From the NCBI RefSeq assembly GCF_001672775.1, contig NZ_LZKJ01000173.1:21348-85347 (forward strand): a stretch of 64,000 nucleotides of DNA. The letters are read 5' to 3'. Source of the stretch: Mycobacterium kyorinense. Lineage in GTDB: Bacteria; Actinomycetota; Actinomycetes; Mycobacteriales; Mycobacteriaceae. The notes beneath the pieces are model-generated. The model saw only the letters and a list, made by a program, of their open reading frames with translations, was not told the DNA's origin and did no database searches. The translations under genes were made by a program, and so were the position numbers. Below are positions 35,651 through 44,499 of this stretch, piece by piece (the stretch's first letter is position 1; each line of letters opens with the position of its first letter).

Positions 35651-36102
35651 GCTTCGGCTACCTCTTTGATGCGGTGCAGGGTCTTCGTCATGTCGCGAAT
35701 ATTGCGGCGTTGCCGCAGAAATCCGCCGAACACCCAGTAATACAGACTGGTCAGCGGCGACGAGGCGAGCCGAAATGACTCCGTCACGTCAGTGCCGTCG
35801 GCCGCGGGGGTCAGCCGATAGTGCCAATTGTTCACCGCTCTATCTCCAATGAGCACGTCGAAGCCGAATTCCCGGCCGGGCTCGCAGGAGGTGACCTGAC
35901 ACGTGGTCCAGTAAACCGGGCCGATTTCGTTGCGTTTGACGTGACCGCGAAACCGCGCGCCCAGCGCGGGCCCGGAGGCGCCATCGAGCCACTCCGCTTC
36001 AAATGTCTCGGGGGAGAACCGACCGGTGTTACGGATGTCCGCAATCAGATCCCAGATCTTCTCCGCCGGTGCTGCCATATGTACTGTCGCCGACCCTTGC
36101 AT
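35647..36102 (-). CDS. SRPBCC lipid-binding protein (Rv1883c-like)
   Basis: A 151-residue SRPBCC protein from the ATG at 36102 ('MQGSATVHMAAPAEKIWDLI'). 'ADIRNTGRFSPETFEAEW' and the terminal 'YYWVFGGFLRQRRNIRDM' helix are typical of mycobacterial SRPBCC proteins. It matches Rv1883c and leads the SDR-cyp140 operon, so it may carry their hydrophobic substrate. A start 51 bp upstream is possible. Confidence 0.85.
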   Translation of the reverse strand: MQGSATVHMAAPAEKIWDLIADIRNTGRFSPETFEAEWLDGASGPALGARFRGHVKRNEIGPVYWTTCQVTSCEPGREFGFDVLIGDRAVNNWHYRLTPAADGTDVTESFRLASSPLTSLYYWVFGGFLRQRRNIRDMTKTLHRIKEVAEA

Positions 36103-36190
36103 GTCGCTGATCCAAGCATGTCCACGCGCGGACGGTGTAGGGAAGAGGGACATTCATCGGCCGGACAGGCCACGGTGTTATTGGGCGACG

Positions 36191-36619
36191 CTAGTTCGTA
36201 TCGCCGTTTTCCGGCATGTCGTGGCGTACCACGCGCACGTGGCCGTGAGCCAGGCATGCGGCGTACCCGTGATATTTGCCGTACAACTCCCACGCCGTCA
36301 CGTCGTCGTGGGGCGGTACGTCGATCTGATGTCCGTCGGAAAATTCCAGGTGCAAATCTCCGCTGTCGTCCCAAATCACTTCGGTGCATGTCGACCCGGA
36401 GAAATCAAACAACGGCCGCTCTTGCAGCGCCGGATCGATCGGATCGATGGAAACCACTTCGGCGGGTGCGCTGGCCGTGGCCGGCAGGGTCAGGCGTATC
36501 GGCGCCGAGATGACGAGTTCATTGTCATCGTCGAAGTTCAACACGAGACCGTCGCGGAACGTGATCCGCTGTACCGCACAGCCCTGGATCCAGTGCTCGA
36601 TCAATTTCTGGTCGGTCAT
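36191..36619 (-). CDS. DUF6188-like small protein
   Basis: A 142-residue acidic protein of two beta-rich halves: 'CAVQRITFRDGLVLNFDDDNEL' (split) and 'TEVIWDDSGDLHLEFSDGHQIDVPP' (split), then 'VTAWELYGKYHGY'. I take it for DUF6188, an actinobacterial family of unknown role. Start at 36619 ('MTDQKLIEHW'). Small proteins like this are common near polymorphic-toxin loci, but no toxin is seen here. Confidence 0.6.
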   Translation of the reverse strand: MTDQKLIEHWIQGCAVQRITFRDGLVLNFDDDNELVISAPIRLTLPATASAPAEVVSIDPIDPALQERPLFDFSGSTCTEVIWDDSGDLHLEFSDGHQIDVPPHDDVTAWELYGKYHGYAACLAHGHVRVVRHDMPENGDTN

Positions 36620-36852
36620 GTATTTACTCTGGCCGCTATAAGGCACCTGCACAAGAGCCGAAATCGACAAATGGTGCTATAGGGATCGCGCAGAATGGAT
36701 TGTTATGCCGCCGTTGGCGATACGGCGCCAATATCTCTGGCGCCGTGACCCTTGTATCGCCGCAGCAGACGCGCTAGCGTTTCGACGTCCTCCGCCACGA
36801 TCAACGCGGAGTGATCATCATCGACACGGAGATCAGTGAGGTCCCGCATAAC

Positions 36853-37323
36853 ATGAATCGGTTCAAGTCTGAGGCCGCGCTGGATGATGGTGAGGCGCCT
36901 GTCATTGTCAGCCTGGTCGAAGCGGCAATGCAGATGTTCACCGCATCGATCGAAGCCCTGCCGGACGCCAGCGATCCGGAGTTCTCCGGGCGTGCCACGG
37001 TGATACTCGCCGGGCTGCGCAAGTTGCAAACGGCGCTGACCGAAGCGGCATCTCGGGGCAGGGCGACACCGTCGGTCATCGTGGCGCTCAGCGGGGTCCG
37101 AACCCAATACGACGAGCTGATGGAAATGGCCGCCGAATCACCCGGCGCGACATTGGGTCAGCAACTGTACGTCACCCGCCGACGTGCCAAACTCTCCGCG
37201 CAGGAAACCGCCAACGGCGCCGGCCTGCGGGCAGACCTTCTCGACGCCATCGAGGCCGACGAGACGCCGACCGACGACGAGGCCGCCCGGATCAAGGAGC
37301 TCATCGCCGCACTCGGCGGCTAG
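36853..37323 (+). CDS. XRE-like helical protein, paralogue A
   Basis: A 156-residue protein with an N-terminal helical half ('PVIVSLVEAAMQMFTASIEAL', split) and a C-terminal HTH-like half ('TLGQQLYVTRRRAKLSAQE', then 'NGAGLRADLLDAIEADE'), which follows the Cro/C1 pattern. A clear paralogue sits at 60072-60638. The ATG at 36853 aligns with the start of that copy; an in-frame start at 36811 is possible. I do not know a named family. DNA binding is inference. Confidence 0.65.
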   Translation: MNRFKSEAALDDGEAPVIVSLVEAAMQMFTASIEALPDASDPEFSGRATVILAGLRKLQTALTEAASRGRATPSVIVALSGVRTQYDELMEMAAESPGATLGQQLYVTRRRAKLSAQETANGAGLRADLLDAIEADETPTDDEAARIKELIAALGG

Positions 37324-37359
37324 CCAGGCTGGCACTATGGACCCGAGTTAGCCTGATGC

Positions 37360-37932
37360 GTGGGCATCGACGGCGGCAACGGGCTTCGCTCGCCGGCCGT
37401 TCGGGTGCTGGCTGGGGCCGCCTTGTCGGTGTCGCTGGTGCTGGGCGGCGCATTTCTGGCCATCGACAAACTGCATTCGTCGACCGATGAGATCCTCGGA
37501 CACCCCGTCCATCCGAGCACCGATGAGCAATCCAAGGCCGAAGTCGTGCAGCAGGCAAAACATCTGGTTGCAATCGCCGGACTACGGGAGGCGACCGCCG
37601 GCTACCTGCTGATGTCCTGTAAGGACCGCGAGAGCCCGCCGTACCAAGGCGCGGTATACCTGAACTTCACCGTGCCCGGCGATGTGCGAACCGACACGTA
37701 CTTCGACAAGATCGCGACGGCGATGGTGGCTCGCGGATGGCAGGAAGGGTTGGCCTCCAACCGCTACTTGTTCGGCAAGACGCTTCACCAAGACGGCGTC
37801 ACCGCGATCCTGTATCGCGACGACGACAACCCGAGCCTGGGAATCGCGCGGCTCTACGGCCAATGCCGCAACATGACCGACCACCGCAACGACACCACGG
37901 CGTGGATCGACGTCACCGACCAGATCCGTTAA
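37360..37932 (+). CDS. LppJ-like membrane-anchored protein without lipobox
   Basis: A 190-residue protein from GTG with one N-terminal hydrophobic helix (about 13-36) and an outer domain like mycobacterial LppJ: 'QAKHLVAIAGLREATAGYLLMSC' (split), 'PPYQGAVYLNF', 'HQDGVTAILYRD', 'GQCRNMTDH'. LppJ has a lipobox Cys after the hydrophobic region; here there is none, so it is probably a membrane-anchored variant. Function unknown. Confidence 0.65.
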   Translation: MGIDGGNGLRSPAVRVLAGAALSVSLVLGGAFLAIDKLHSSTDEILGHPVHPSTDEQSKAEVVQQAKHLVAIAGLREATAGYLLMSCKDRESPPYQGAVYLNFTVPGDVRTDTYFDKIATAMVARGWQEGLASNRYLFGKTLHQDGVTAILYRDDDNPSLGIARLYGQCRNMTDHRNDTTAWIDVTDQIR

Positions 37933-37956
37933 AGCCGGCTGTCGCTTGCTGCGGGA

Positions 37957-38931
37957 CTAGGCGGCGCCCAAGCTGCTCTGCAGATCGGGCTTCATTGCCT
38001 GCAGCTGAGCACCCCAGTACTCCCAGCTGTGGGTGCCGTAGGCCGGGAAGTTGAACACGGCGTTGTGGCCACCTGCGGCGTTGTAAGCCTCTTCGAACTT
38101 CTTGTTGCCGCCGATCATGAAATTGCTCTCGAGGAACGTGGCCGGCAGGTTGGCGCCGCCCAGTTCGTTGGGCGTCCCGTTGCCGCAGTACACCCAGAGC
38201 CGAGTGTTGTTGGCGACGAGTTGGCCGACGTTGACCGTGGGGTCGTTGCGTACCCATGCCGGGTCGTTGTCCGGCCCCCACATGTCTTCCTTCTTGTAGC
38301 CGCCGGCATCGCCCATCGCCAAGCCGATCCAGCTTTGACCGGTGGAGGGGCTGAGGTAGCCGGACAGCGAACCGGCGTAGATGAACTGGCCAGGGTGGTA
38401 GATCGCCAGGTTCATCGCCGATGCACCCGCCATGGAGATCCCCACCGCAGCGCTGCCGGTCGACTTGACCGACTGGTTGGAAGCCAGGTAGCCGGGCAGC
38501 TCGCTGGTCAGGAAGGTCTCCCATTTGTAGGTCGAGCAGCCCGCCTTGCCACACGCCGGGTTGTACCAGTCGGTGTAGAAGCTGGACTGCCCACCGACGG
38601 GCATCACGACCGACAAGCCGGACTGGTAGTACCACTCAAAGGCTGGAGTGTTGATGTCCCAGCCGTTGTAGTCGTCTTGGGCACGCAAGCCGTCGAGCAG
38701 ATAGACCGCCGGGGAGTTGGCGCCGCCGCTTTGGAACTGGACCTTGATGTCGCGTCCCATCGCGGCCGACGGCACCTGCAGGTACTCGACCGGCAGACCG
38801 GGCCGGGAGAACGCTCCCGCGGTCGCGGCTCCACCCGCAAGGCCGACCAGGCCTGGCAGTGCGGCGGCCCCGATCGCGGCGATCGTCAATCGCCGCACCC
38901 AGCCGCGCATCCGTTTGCTCACGTCTGTCAT
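37957..38931 (-). CDS. fbpB: Antigen 85B mycolyltransferase FbpB
   Basis: A 324-residue secreted protein. Residues 1-40 are the signal peptide; the mature form begins 'FSRPGLPVEYLQVPS' and follows Ag85B throughout. The nucleophile is in 'VGISMAGASAMNLA' (Ser126 of the mature protein). It transfers mycolic acids to trehalose and arabinogalactan and binds fibronectin. The Met at 38931 gives the normal Ag85 leader. Confidence 0.97.
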   Translation of the reverse strand: MTDVSKRMRGWVRRLTIAAIGAAALPGLVGLAGGAATAGAFSRPGLPVEYLQVPSAAMGRDIKVQFQSGGANSPAVYLLDGLRAQDDYNGWDINTPAFEWYYQSGLSVVMPVGGQSSFYTDWYNPACGKAGCSTYKWETFLTSELPGYLASNQSVKSTGSAAVGISMAGASAMNLAIYHPGQFIYAGSLSGYLSPSTGQSWIGLAMGDAGGYKKEDMWGPDNDPAWVRNDPTVNVGQLVANNTRLWVYCGNGTPNELGGANLPATFLESNFMIGGNKKFEEAYNAAGGHNAVFNFPAYGTHSWEYWGAQLQAMKPDLQSSLGAA

Positions 38932-39306
38932 ACCTGTGCCCCTTGTCGTAAGCCGTCGTGCGCCCGTGGCAGAACTTACCTCCTGGTAGTCCATATGTCG
39001 ATGAGAGCGCAAACGTGTCTCAAATTTGTATCGGCCACTACCACCTGCTCGGCGCCGGTGATCGCGACCGCATCGACACCCGTGGCTACCCAAATCCATC
39101 GCAGACCACACCACGGCGTCGATACCCACCCGGCGGCCGTGCCGGCGGCCGCGTAGGCTCACCCGAGGTACGCCGACGAACAGCCACCGCCCCCGGTCCG
39201 TTCGGCGCTGCGAACCACCGCACCACAGCATGGCGACTTTTGGGTGCGCGCGACGGCGTCATCTCGGCTTGGGGCCACGGGTAAGCGGCATGATTGAGGT
39301 GCGGAT
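38932..39306. other. 375-bp gap without a gene
   Basis: Divergent spacer between fbpB and the ASKHA-like gene. It should hold both promoters. I see no strong palindrome, RNA or conserved short reading frame; the in-frame stretches upstream of fbpB do not look like protein. Confidence 0.5.
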
Positions 39307-40512
39307 TTGGAGACGGTACTAGGGCTGTCGCTGACGTCGACCGCCGTCGGCTGGGTACTTGTCGACGGTCGGGACGCTGACGGCACCATCCTGGACCACG
39401 ACGGTTTCGACGTGCATACCGGCGGCGGGACGCGGGCGGCCGACCTCGCGGAGCGGGTGAGTGCCGCGGTGTCGGAAGTGGTGTCGGCAGCGACCGAATG
39501 GGACCGCCGGCTGCACGTGCTCGGCGTGACATGGAGCGACGACGCCTCGGCCGAGGCCGCGGTGCTGCTGGAGGCGTTGACCGACGCCGGTTTCGACAAT
39601 GTGGTACCGATCCGGTCGGTGCAGGCCGCCGAGATGCTGGCGCAGGGCATCGCACCCGTCGTCGGCTATCAGAAGGCCGCGGTGTGCCTGGTGGACGGCG
39701 AGTCGACCACCGTGGTGATGGTCGACGCCGGCGACGGCCGAGCGCAGACCGCCGTCAAACACCTCGACGGCGGTGCGGACCGGCTGGCCCGGTGGCTGAC
39801 CACGATGTTCGAGCGGAGCACCTGGCAGCCCGACGGCGTGATCGTCGTCGGCGCCGATCACGTCGTCGATGCACTGTCTTGGCAACTCGACGAGGCGCTG
39901 CCGGTACCGGTGTTCACCCAAAGCGGGGTGGCGCCGGCCCTGGCCCGGGGTGCCGCGCTGGCAGCGGCTGACGCCACGCAATTCGCCGACTCGCCGATCC
40001 CCGAGCCGATCGACACACCCACCCCGCGGCCGGTGCGGTCACGCCCGCCGGCCTACGCCGGGGCGTTGACCATGCTGGTCGCCGGCGCGGCGACGTTCGT
40101 GGCGTCGGTGTCGCTGGCGATCGGCCCCCGCCTGCTTCCCGACCGGCCAACCGAACCGGTCCGGCAAGCCGTACACAAGGCAGCACCGGCCCCCGTCGCG
40201 CAAGCACCTGCGCCACCGCCCGCGAGGGTCGAGGCGCCGCCGGTGCACGCAGCGCCCGAGCCCGCGCCGCCGGAAGAACCCGTCGTTGTCGCGGCACCCG
40301 TCGAACCCCAAAACGGCTTCACCGCAGAGCCGTCAACCGACCTGCCCGTCGCAGCCGCGGCTCCGCCACCGCCACCGGAGCCGCTGCCTCCTCCGCCGCC
40401 TCCCGAACCGAATCCACATCCGCTTCTGACCAGGGTGCTCGAGCGCCTGCACGGCCACCACGACGATGCTCCGCCGGACGAGCCCGCGCCGGCACCGATC
40501 CCGTCTCCGTAA
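39307..40512 (+). CDS. ASKHA-like membrane protein with Pro-rich tail (DUF7159-like)
   Basis: A 401-residue protein from TTG. Residues 1-220 resemble an actin/Hsp70-type ATPase half ('METVLGLSLTSTAVGWVLVDG', 'AAVCLVDGESTTVVMVD', 'GVIVVGADHVVDAL'). One membrane helix spans about 247-270. The rest is an outer Pro/Ala/Glu-rich low-complexity tail with long Pro runs. Similar mycobacterial proteins are of unknown function. The architecture suggests a cytosolic sensor tied to the cell wall; that is inference. Confidence 0.6.
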   Translation: METVLGLSLTSTAVGWVLVDGRDADGTILDHDGFDVHTGGGTRAADLAERVSAAVSEVVSAATEWDRRLHVLGVTWSDDASAEAAVLLEALTDAGFDNVVPIRSVQAAEMLAQGIAPVVGYQKAAVCLVDGESTTVVMVDAGDGRAQTAVKHLDGGADRLARWLTTMFERSTWQPDGVIVVGADHVVDALSWQLDEALPVPVFTQSGVAPALARGAALAAADATQFADSPIPEPIDTPTPRPVRSRPPAYAGALTMLVAGAATFVASVSLAIGPRLLPDRPTEPVRQAVHKAAPAPVAQAPAPPPARVEAPPVHAAPEPAPPEEPVVVAAPVEPQNGFTAEPSTDLPVAAAAPPPPPEPLPPPPPPEPNPHPLLTRVLERLHGHHDDAPPDEPAPAPIPSP

Positions 40513-40516
40513 AGGG

Positions 40517-41389
40517 CTAGGGCGCCACTGCTTTGGCAGCTTGCGCCGCAGTCGTCAGCGCGGCCAAGTGGTCGTCCACCGATGCCAGCCCGGCGCCCAT
40601 CGTATTGATGGACACGTGTGAGGCGCCGACGTCGGCCCAACTGCGCAGTGCGGCAACGAATTCGTCGGGATCGTCATTCCAGGAGACGCGGCCCTCCATC
40701 GCGATTGCGGCCGGGTCACGGCCGGCCTCGATCGCCGCGTCGCGTACCGCCTGCAAAGCCTGGTCGAGTTTTGGCCCGGGCCCGACCATCGGGAACCAAC
40801 CGTCGGCGAGGCGTCCGGCGCGCCGGCAGGCGCGGGCCGAGGATGCGCCGAACCACACCGGGATCGGCCGTTGTATCGGCAGCGGCGCCAACCCGGCTCC
40901 GGTGACCCGGTGATAGGTGCCGCGATAGGTGACGGTCTCTTCGGTCCACAGTCTGCGCATCAACTCCACCTGCTCCTCGGAGCGTTTGCCGCGGGTGGAG
41001 AAGTCCTGGCCCAGCGCCTCGTATTCCACCGCGTTCCAGCCCAGGCCGACGCCGAGCCGCAACCGGCCACCGCTGAGCAGGTCGACCTCCGCGGCCTGTT
41101 TGGCCACCAGCACGGTCTGCCGCTGCGGCAGGATCACGATGCCGGTCACCAGCTCGAGCGTGGTAGTGACCGCCGCGAGGTAGCCGAAGGTCACCAACGG
41201 TTCATGGAAGGTGCTGTGCAGGTCGTAAGGCCCGTTCCAGCCCTGATGGATTTTCGGGTCGGCGCCCACCACGTGGTCGTAGGCAAGCAGATGGGCAAAT
41301 CCGAGTCCTTCGACATGCTCGGCATAGGCGCGGACCGCACCGGCGTCCGCGCCGATCTCGGTCTGGGGGAACACCACTCCAATCCGCAT
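40517..41389 (-). CDS. F420-dependent LLM-class oxidoreductase
   Basis: A 290-residue luciferase-like monooxygenase fold: 'GFAHLLAYDHVVGADP', 'GIVILPQRQTVLVAKQAAEVD', 'GLGWNAVEYEALGQDF', 'RPIPVWFGASSARACRRAG'. Mycobacterial members use F420. It lies 8 bp after the YceI-like gene on the same strand. Substrate unknown. Confidence 0.9.
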   Translation of the reverse strand: MRIGVVFPQTEIGADAGAVRAYAEHVEGLGFAHLLAYDHVVGADPKIHQGWNGPYDLHSTFHEPLVTFGYLAAVTTTLELVTGIVILPQRQTVLVAKQAAEVDLLSGGRLRLGVGLGWNAVEYEALGQDFSTRGKRSEEQVELMRRLWTEETVTYRGTYHRVTGAGLAPLPIQRPIPVWFGASSARACRRAGRLADGWFPMVGPGPKLDQALQAVRDAAIEAGRDPAAIAMEGRVSWNDDPDEFVAALRSWADVGASHVSINTMGAGLASVDDHLAALTTAAQAAKAVAP

Positions 41390-41397
41390 GGCGGCTC

Positions 41398-41958
41398 CTA
41401 TTCGTTGGGCTTCTTCTTGGCGTGCTGCGCGGTGAACGACACGGTCACCTCGTCGGCGACTTTCAACGAACCCATCAGCAGTGAGTACGGCTTGACGCCG
41501 AAATCTGATTGGCGAACGGTGGTATTACTGGTCATTCGCCACGAATCGCCGAGATCGGCTGTGCACAGGTCGATTACCTGCTCGCGCGTCTTGCCGTGGA
41601 TCTGCAGTTCTCCGCGCAACCGGTAGCCGGCGTCGCTTTTCTCGATTGCCTCGGCGGTGAAGCGGATGTCGGGAAATCGCTCGGCGTGCAACGACTTCAA
41701 CGCATTCGAGCGCACCAGCGTCTTCTCCGGCCCGGACAACGGTGTGACGCCTCCTTCGCCGTGCAGTACCTCGAGCGATGTCACGTCGACCACGATTTCC
41801 GCCGCTACCGGTTCGCTGTCGGTCCAGCTGACGGTGGCCTGCCAGTGCCGCATCGCGATAGTGAGACGATGACCCATTTTCGCCGCCCGGCCGGTGACTC
41901 CGGTGTGGACCAGCAATTCTCCGTCGGCGGCGGTCAGGGTCCACGTTTCGGCGGTCAC
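41398..41958 (-). CDS. YceI-like lipid-binding protein
   Basis: A 186-residue lipocalin-like beta barrel of the YceI family ('ADGELLVHTGVTG', 'MGHRLTIAMRHWQ', 'FPDIRFTAEAIEKS', 'LQIHGKTREQVI'). No signal peptide, so it is probably cytosolic and binds an isoprenoid or another amphiphile. It starts a two-gene unit with the F420 enzyme. Confidence 0.88.
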   Translation of the reverse strand: MTAETWTLTAADGELLVHTGVTGRAAKMGHRLTIAMRHWQATVSWTDSEPVAAEIVVDVTSLEVLHGEGGVTPLSGPEKTLVRSNALKSLHAERFPDIRFTAEAIEKSDAGYRLRGELQIHGKTREQVIDLCTADLGDSWRMTSNTTVRQSDFGVKPYSLLMGSLKVADEVTVSFTAQHAKKKPNE

Positions 41959-41983
41959 ACCTCACCGTATCGGCCGGGTGCGG

Positions 41984-42997
41984 TCAGGTGGTGAGCACCA
42001 TGCGGTAACGCGGCCGGCCCTGCTCCATGGCGGCGTACGCGTCAGCGGCTTCGGCAAGCGGTCGTTCCTCGATCCATGCCCGCACGCCGGACAGCACCGC
42101 AAAGGCCATGGTTTCCTCGACGTCGCGCGCGGTGCCCGACGGGTGGCCGGTAACGCTGAGGGCCGGCATGATCAGCTGGGCCGGGCTGATCGGCAACGGT
42201 TCGGCGGTGACGCCGATCGTGATCAGTTCACCGCGAGGGAGTAAGCCGCCCACTGTGTCGGCCATGGCCTGTGAGTTTCCTGCTGTGGCAAGGACTACCG
42301 AGACGCCGCCGAGCGCGCGGAGAGCTTCGGCGACGTCGTTTTTGGTGGAGTCGATGTAGTGATGCGCGCCCAGTTTGCGAGCATCCTCGGCCTTGTCGGT
42401 GCCCCGCGCAACCGCAATGGTCTCGAAACCCATCGCTCGACAGAACTGAACGCCCAGATGTCCGAGGCCGCCGACGCCGAGAACGGCAACGCGATCGCCG
42501 GGCAGGGCCTTGGTGTGCCGAAGCGCGTTGTAGGTGGTGACGCCGGCACACCCCATCGGGGCGGCTTCGGCGAAGGAAAGCTCGGCCGGTATCCGGGCCA
42601 ACGCACTCGCCGGCACCGTCACCGTCTCCGCGTAGCCACCGGGATAATGCCAGCTGGGCACCTTGCCGTTCTCGCAATGAATGAAGATGCCTTGCCGGCA
42701 AGGGACGCAGTGGTTGCAGTTTCCGCCGAACCAGCCGACTGCGACGCGATCACCCACGGCGAACCCGACGACTCCGTCGCCGAGTTCGCTGATGGTTCCG
42801 GCTATTTCATGGCCCGGCGTCAGCGGCCACGACATGTCGGGAAAGCCGCCGTTGACGAACGCCCGATCGGTGCCGCACACGCCGCACGCCGACACCGCAA
42901 TGCGTACTTCGCCGCGGCCCGGCGGAATGGTCTCGGCGTCGACTAACTCCAGAGGACCGCCAACGGTATTCACGTGGACTGCGCGATGTGTCGCCAT
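41984..42997 (-). CDS. Zinc-dependent alcohol dehydrogenase
   Basis: A 337-residue MDR enzyme with catalytic Zn ligands 'CGVCGTDRAF' and 'GHEIAGTISE', the structural Zn lobe 'CNHCVPCRQGIFIHC', and the Rossmann loop 'VLGVGGLGHLGVQF'. It oxidises an alcohol with NAD(P). It lies just after cyp125 on the same strand (18 bp), which may indicate a shared substrate path. Confidence 0.93.
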   Translation of the reverse strand: MATHRAVHVNTVGGPLELVDAETIPPGRGEVRIAVSACGVCGTDRAFVNGGFPDMSWPLTPGHEIAGTISELGDGVVGFAVGDRVAVGWFGGNCNHCVPCRQGIFIHCENGKVPSWHYPGGYAETVTVPASALARIPAELSFAEAAPMGCAGVTTYNALRHTKALPGDRVAVLGVGGLGHLGVQFCRAMGFETIAVARGTDKAEDARKLGAHHYIDSTKNDVAEALRALGGVSVVLATAGNSQAMADTVGGLLPRGELITIGVTAEPLPISPAQLIMPALSVTGHPSGTARDVEETMAFAVLSGVRAWIEERPLAEAADAYAAMEQGRPRYRMVLTT

Positions 42998-43015
42998 GCG
43001 TTATATATACCAGAA

Positions 43016-44296
43016 TCAGTGCGCGACAGGGCATTTCGCGGCGGCATTGCTGTGATAGTCGACTTGCCAGTGCTTGATGCCGTTGAGCCAGCCCGACCGC
43101 AGCCGCTCGGGTATGCCCGCGGATTCCAGATCGGGCATCTGGTCGGCGATCGCATTGAACATCAGGTCGATCGTCATCCGGGCCAGGTTGGCACCGATGC
43201 AGTAGTGGGCGCCGGTGCCGCCGAATCCGACGTGCGGGTTGGGGTTACGCAGGATGTCGAAGGTGAACGGGTCATCGAACACGTCCTCGTCGAAATTGGC
43301 GGAGCGATAGAACATCACCACCCGCTGATCCTTTTTGATCTGCACACCGGACAGTTCGTAGTCCTCCAGCGCGGTGCGCTGGAACGACGTGACGGGAGTG
43401 GCCCACCGGACGATCTCGTCGGCAGCGGTCACCGGGCGTTCCCGCTTGAACAGCTCCCACTGATCCGGATGGTCGGCGAAGGCCATCATGCCCTGGGTGA
43501 TGGAGTTTCTGGTGGTTTCGTTACCGGCGACTGCCAGCAGGATGACGAAAAACCCGAACTCGTCCTCGGAGAGTTTGTGGCCGTCGACGTCGGCCTGGAT
43601 CAGCGTGGTGACCAGGTCCTGCCCGGGATTCTTCGCCTTTTCGGCGGCCATCTGCATGCCGTACATGATCAATTCCACCGACGCGGTGATGGCGTCGTTG
43701 GAGGCGAACTCCGGATCCTGGTCGCCCACCATCTGATTCGACCAGTGGAACAGCTTCTTGCGGTCTTCCTGCGGCACGCCCATCAGCCCGGCGATGGCCT
43801 GCAGCGGCAGTTCACAGGAGACCTGTTCGACGAAGTCGCCGGAGCCCTGTGCGGCCGCCGCCTCGACGATGCGTTGCGCACGCTCGTTGAGGTCTTCGCG
43901 CAGGCGTTCCACCGCTCGCGGCGTGAAGGCCCGCGAGATGATCTTTCGCAGCCGGGTGTGCTGAGGCGCGTCCATGTTGAGCAACACGAACTTGCCGCGT
44001 TCGACCTGCTCGCCGACCGTGCCGTCCTTATACCGCGGCAACGCGGTCTTCTTCAGGCTGGAGAACACGTCGCTGCGCAGCGAGATCTCTTTGACATCCT
44101 TGTGCTTGGTGACGACCCAGAAGCCGCCGTCGTCGAAGCCGCCCTTGCCCAGCGGCTGCTCGTTCCACCAAATCGGTGCGACGCGGCGCATTTCGGCTAA
44201 CTCGTCGACCGGCAACCGCTCGGCGTAAATGTCTGGATCGGTGAAATCGAACCCGGGTGGCAGATTCGGAGTGTGCTTGTGAAGAGAAGGCACCAT
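43016..44296 (-). CDS. CYP125-family cytochrome P450
   Basis: About 426 residues, very close in pattern to M. tuberculosis CYP125A1, the steroid C26/C27 monooxygenase: 'LPPGFDFTDPDIYAERLPV', I-helix 'AVAGNETTRNSITQGMM', 'GVQIKKDQRVVMFYRSANF', haem loop 'GFGGTGAHYCIGANLAR', end 'RLRSGWLNGIKHWQVDY'. The ATG at 44296 has AAGGAG in front. The gene is outside the large cholesterol locus of M. tuberculosis, so it may be a second CYP125. Expected role: terminal oxidation of sterol or branched-chain lipid. Confidence 0.92.
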   Translation of the reverse strand: MVPSLHKHTPNLPPGFDFTDPDIYAERLPVDELAEMRRVAPIWWNEQPLGKGGFDDGGFWVVTKHKDVKEISLRSDVFSSLKKTALPRYKDGTVGEQVERGKFVLLNMDAPQHTRLRKIISRAFTPRAVERLREDLNERAQRIVEAAAAQGSGDFVEQVSCELPLQAIAGLMGVPQEDRKKLFHWSNQMVGDQDPEFASNDAITASVELIMYGMQMAAEKAKNPGQDLVTTLIQADVDGHKLSEDEFGFFVILLAVAGNETTRNSITQGMMAFADHPDQWELFKRERPVTAADEIVRWATPVTSFQRTALEDYELSGVQIKKDQRVVMFYRSANFDEDVFDDPFTFDILRNPNPHVGFGGTGAHYCIGANLARMTIDLMFNAIADQMPDLESAGIPERLRSGWLNGIKHWQVDYHSNAAAKCPVAH

Positions 44297-44371
44297 GCAC
44301 TCCTTGAATACGACCTGATACAACCTGATACGAGCGCGTCTGGCTCAGTAAAGCATCGCAACCGCGGAGAT

Positions 44372-44422
44372 GGAACGTCTTCTCGCCGGATTGCCGGTCT
44401 CAAATTGCAACGTGTTCTCGCC
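44372..44422. promoter_or_regulatory. Two weak KstR-like half-palindromes
   Basis: GGAACGTCTTCTCGCC (44372-44387) and GCAACGTGTTCTCGCC (44407-44422) are near-repeats 35 bp apart carrying AAC-N2-(C/G)TT cores. They lie between cyp125 and the divergent secreted-protein gene. cyp125 of M. tuberculosis is under KstR, so a weak operator pair is plausible but the flanks match poorly. Confidence 0.3.
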
Positions 44423-44499
44423 ATCGGCGGGGGCAATCGGCCTTGTGGCCCGAGGTTGTGTCGTTATGATTTGGTCCAAACCGGGACCCGAGGTGGATC

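Noticed and set aside
40200..40430. Tandem repeat in a Pro-rich stretch
   Set aside because: It is irregular low-complexity coding sequence without a fixed unit.
42974..44200. Long open frame on the plus strand over cyp125
   Set aside because: Antisense to a clear CYP125 gene; no recognisable protein pattern.
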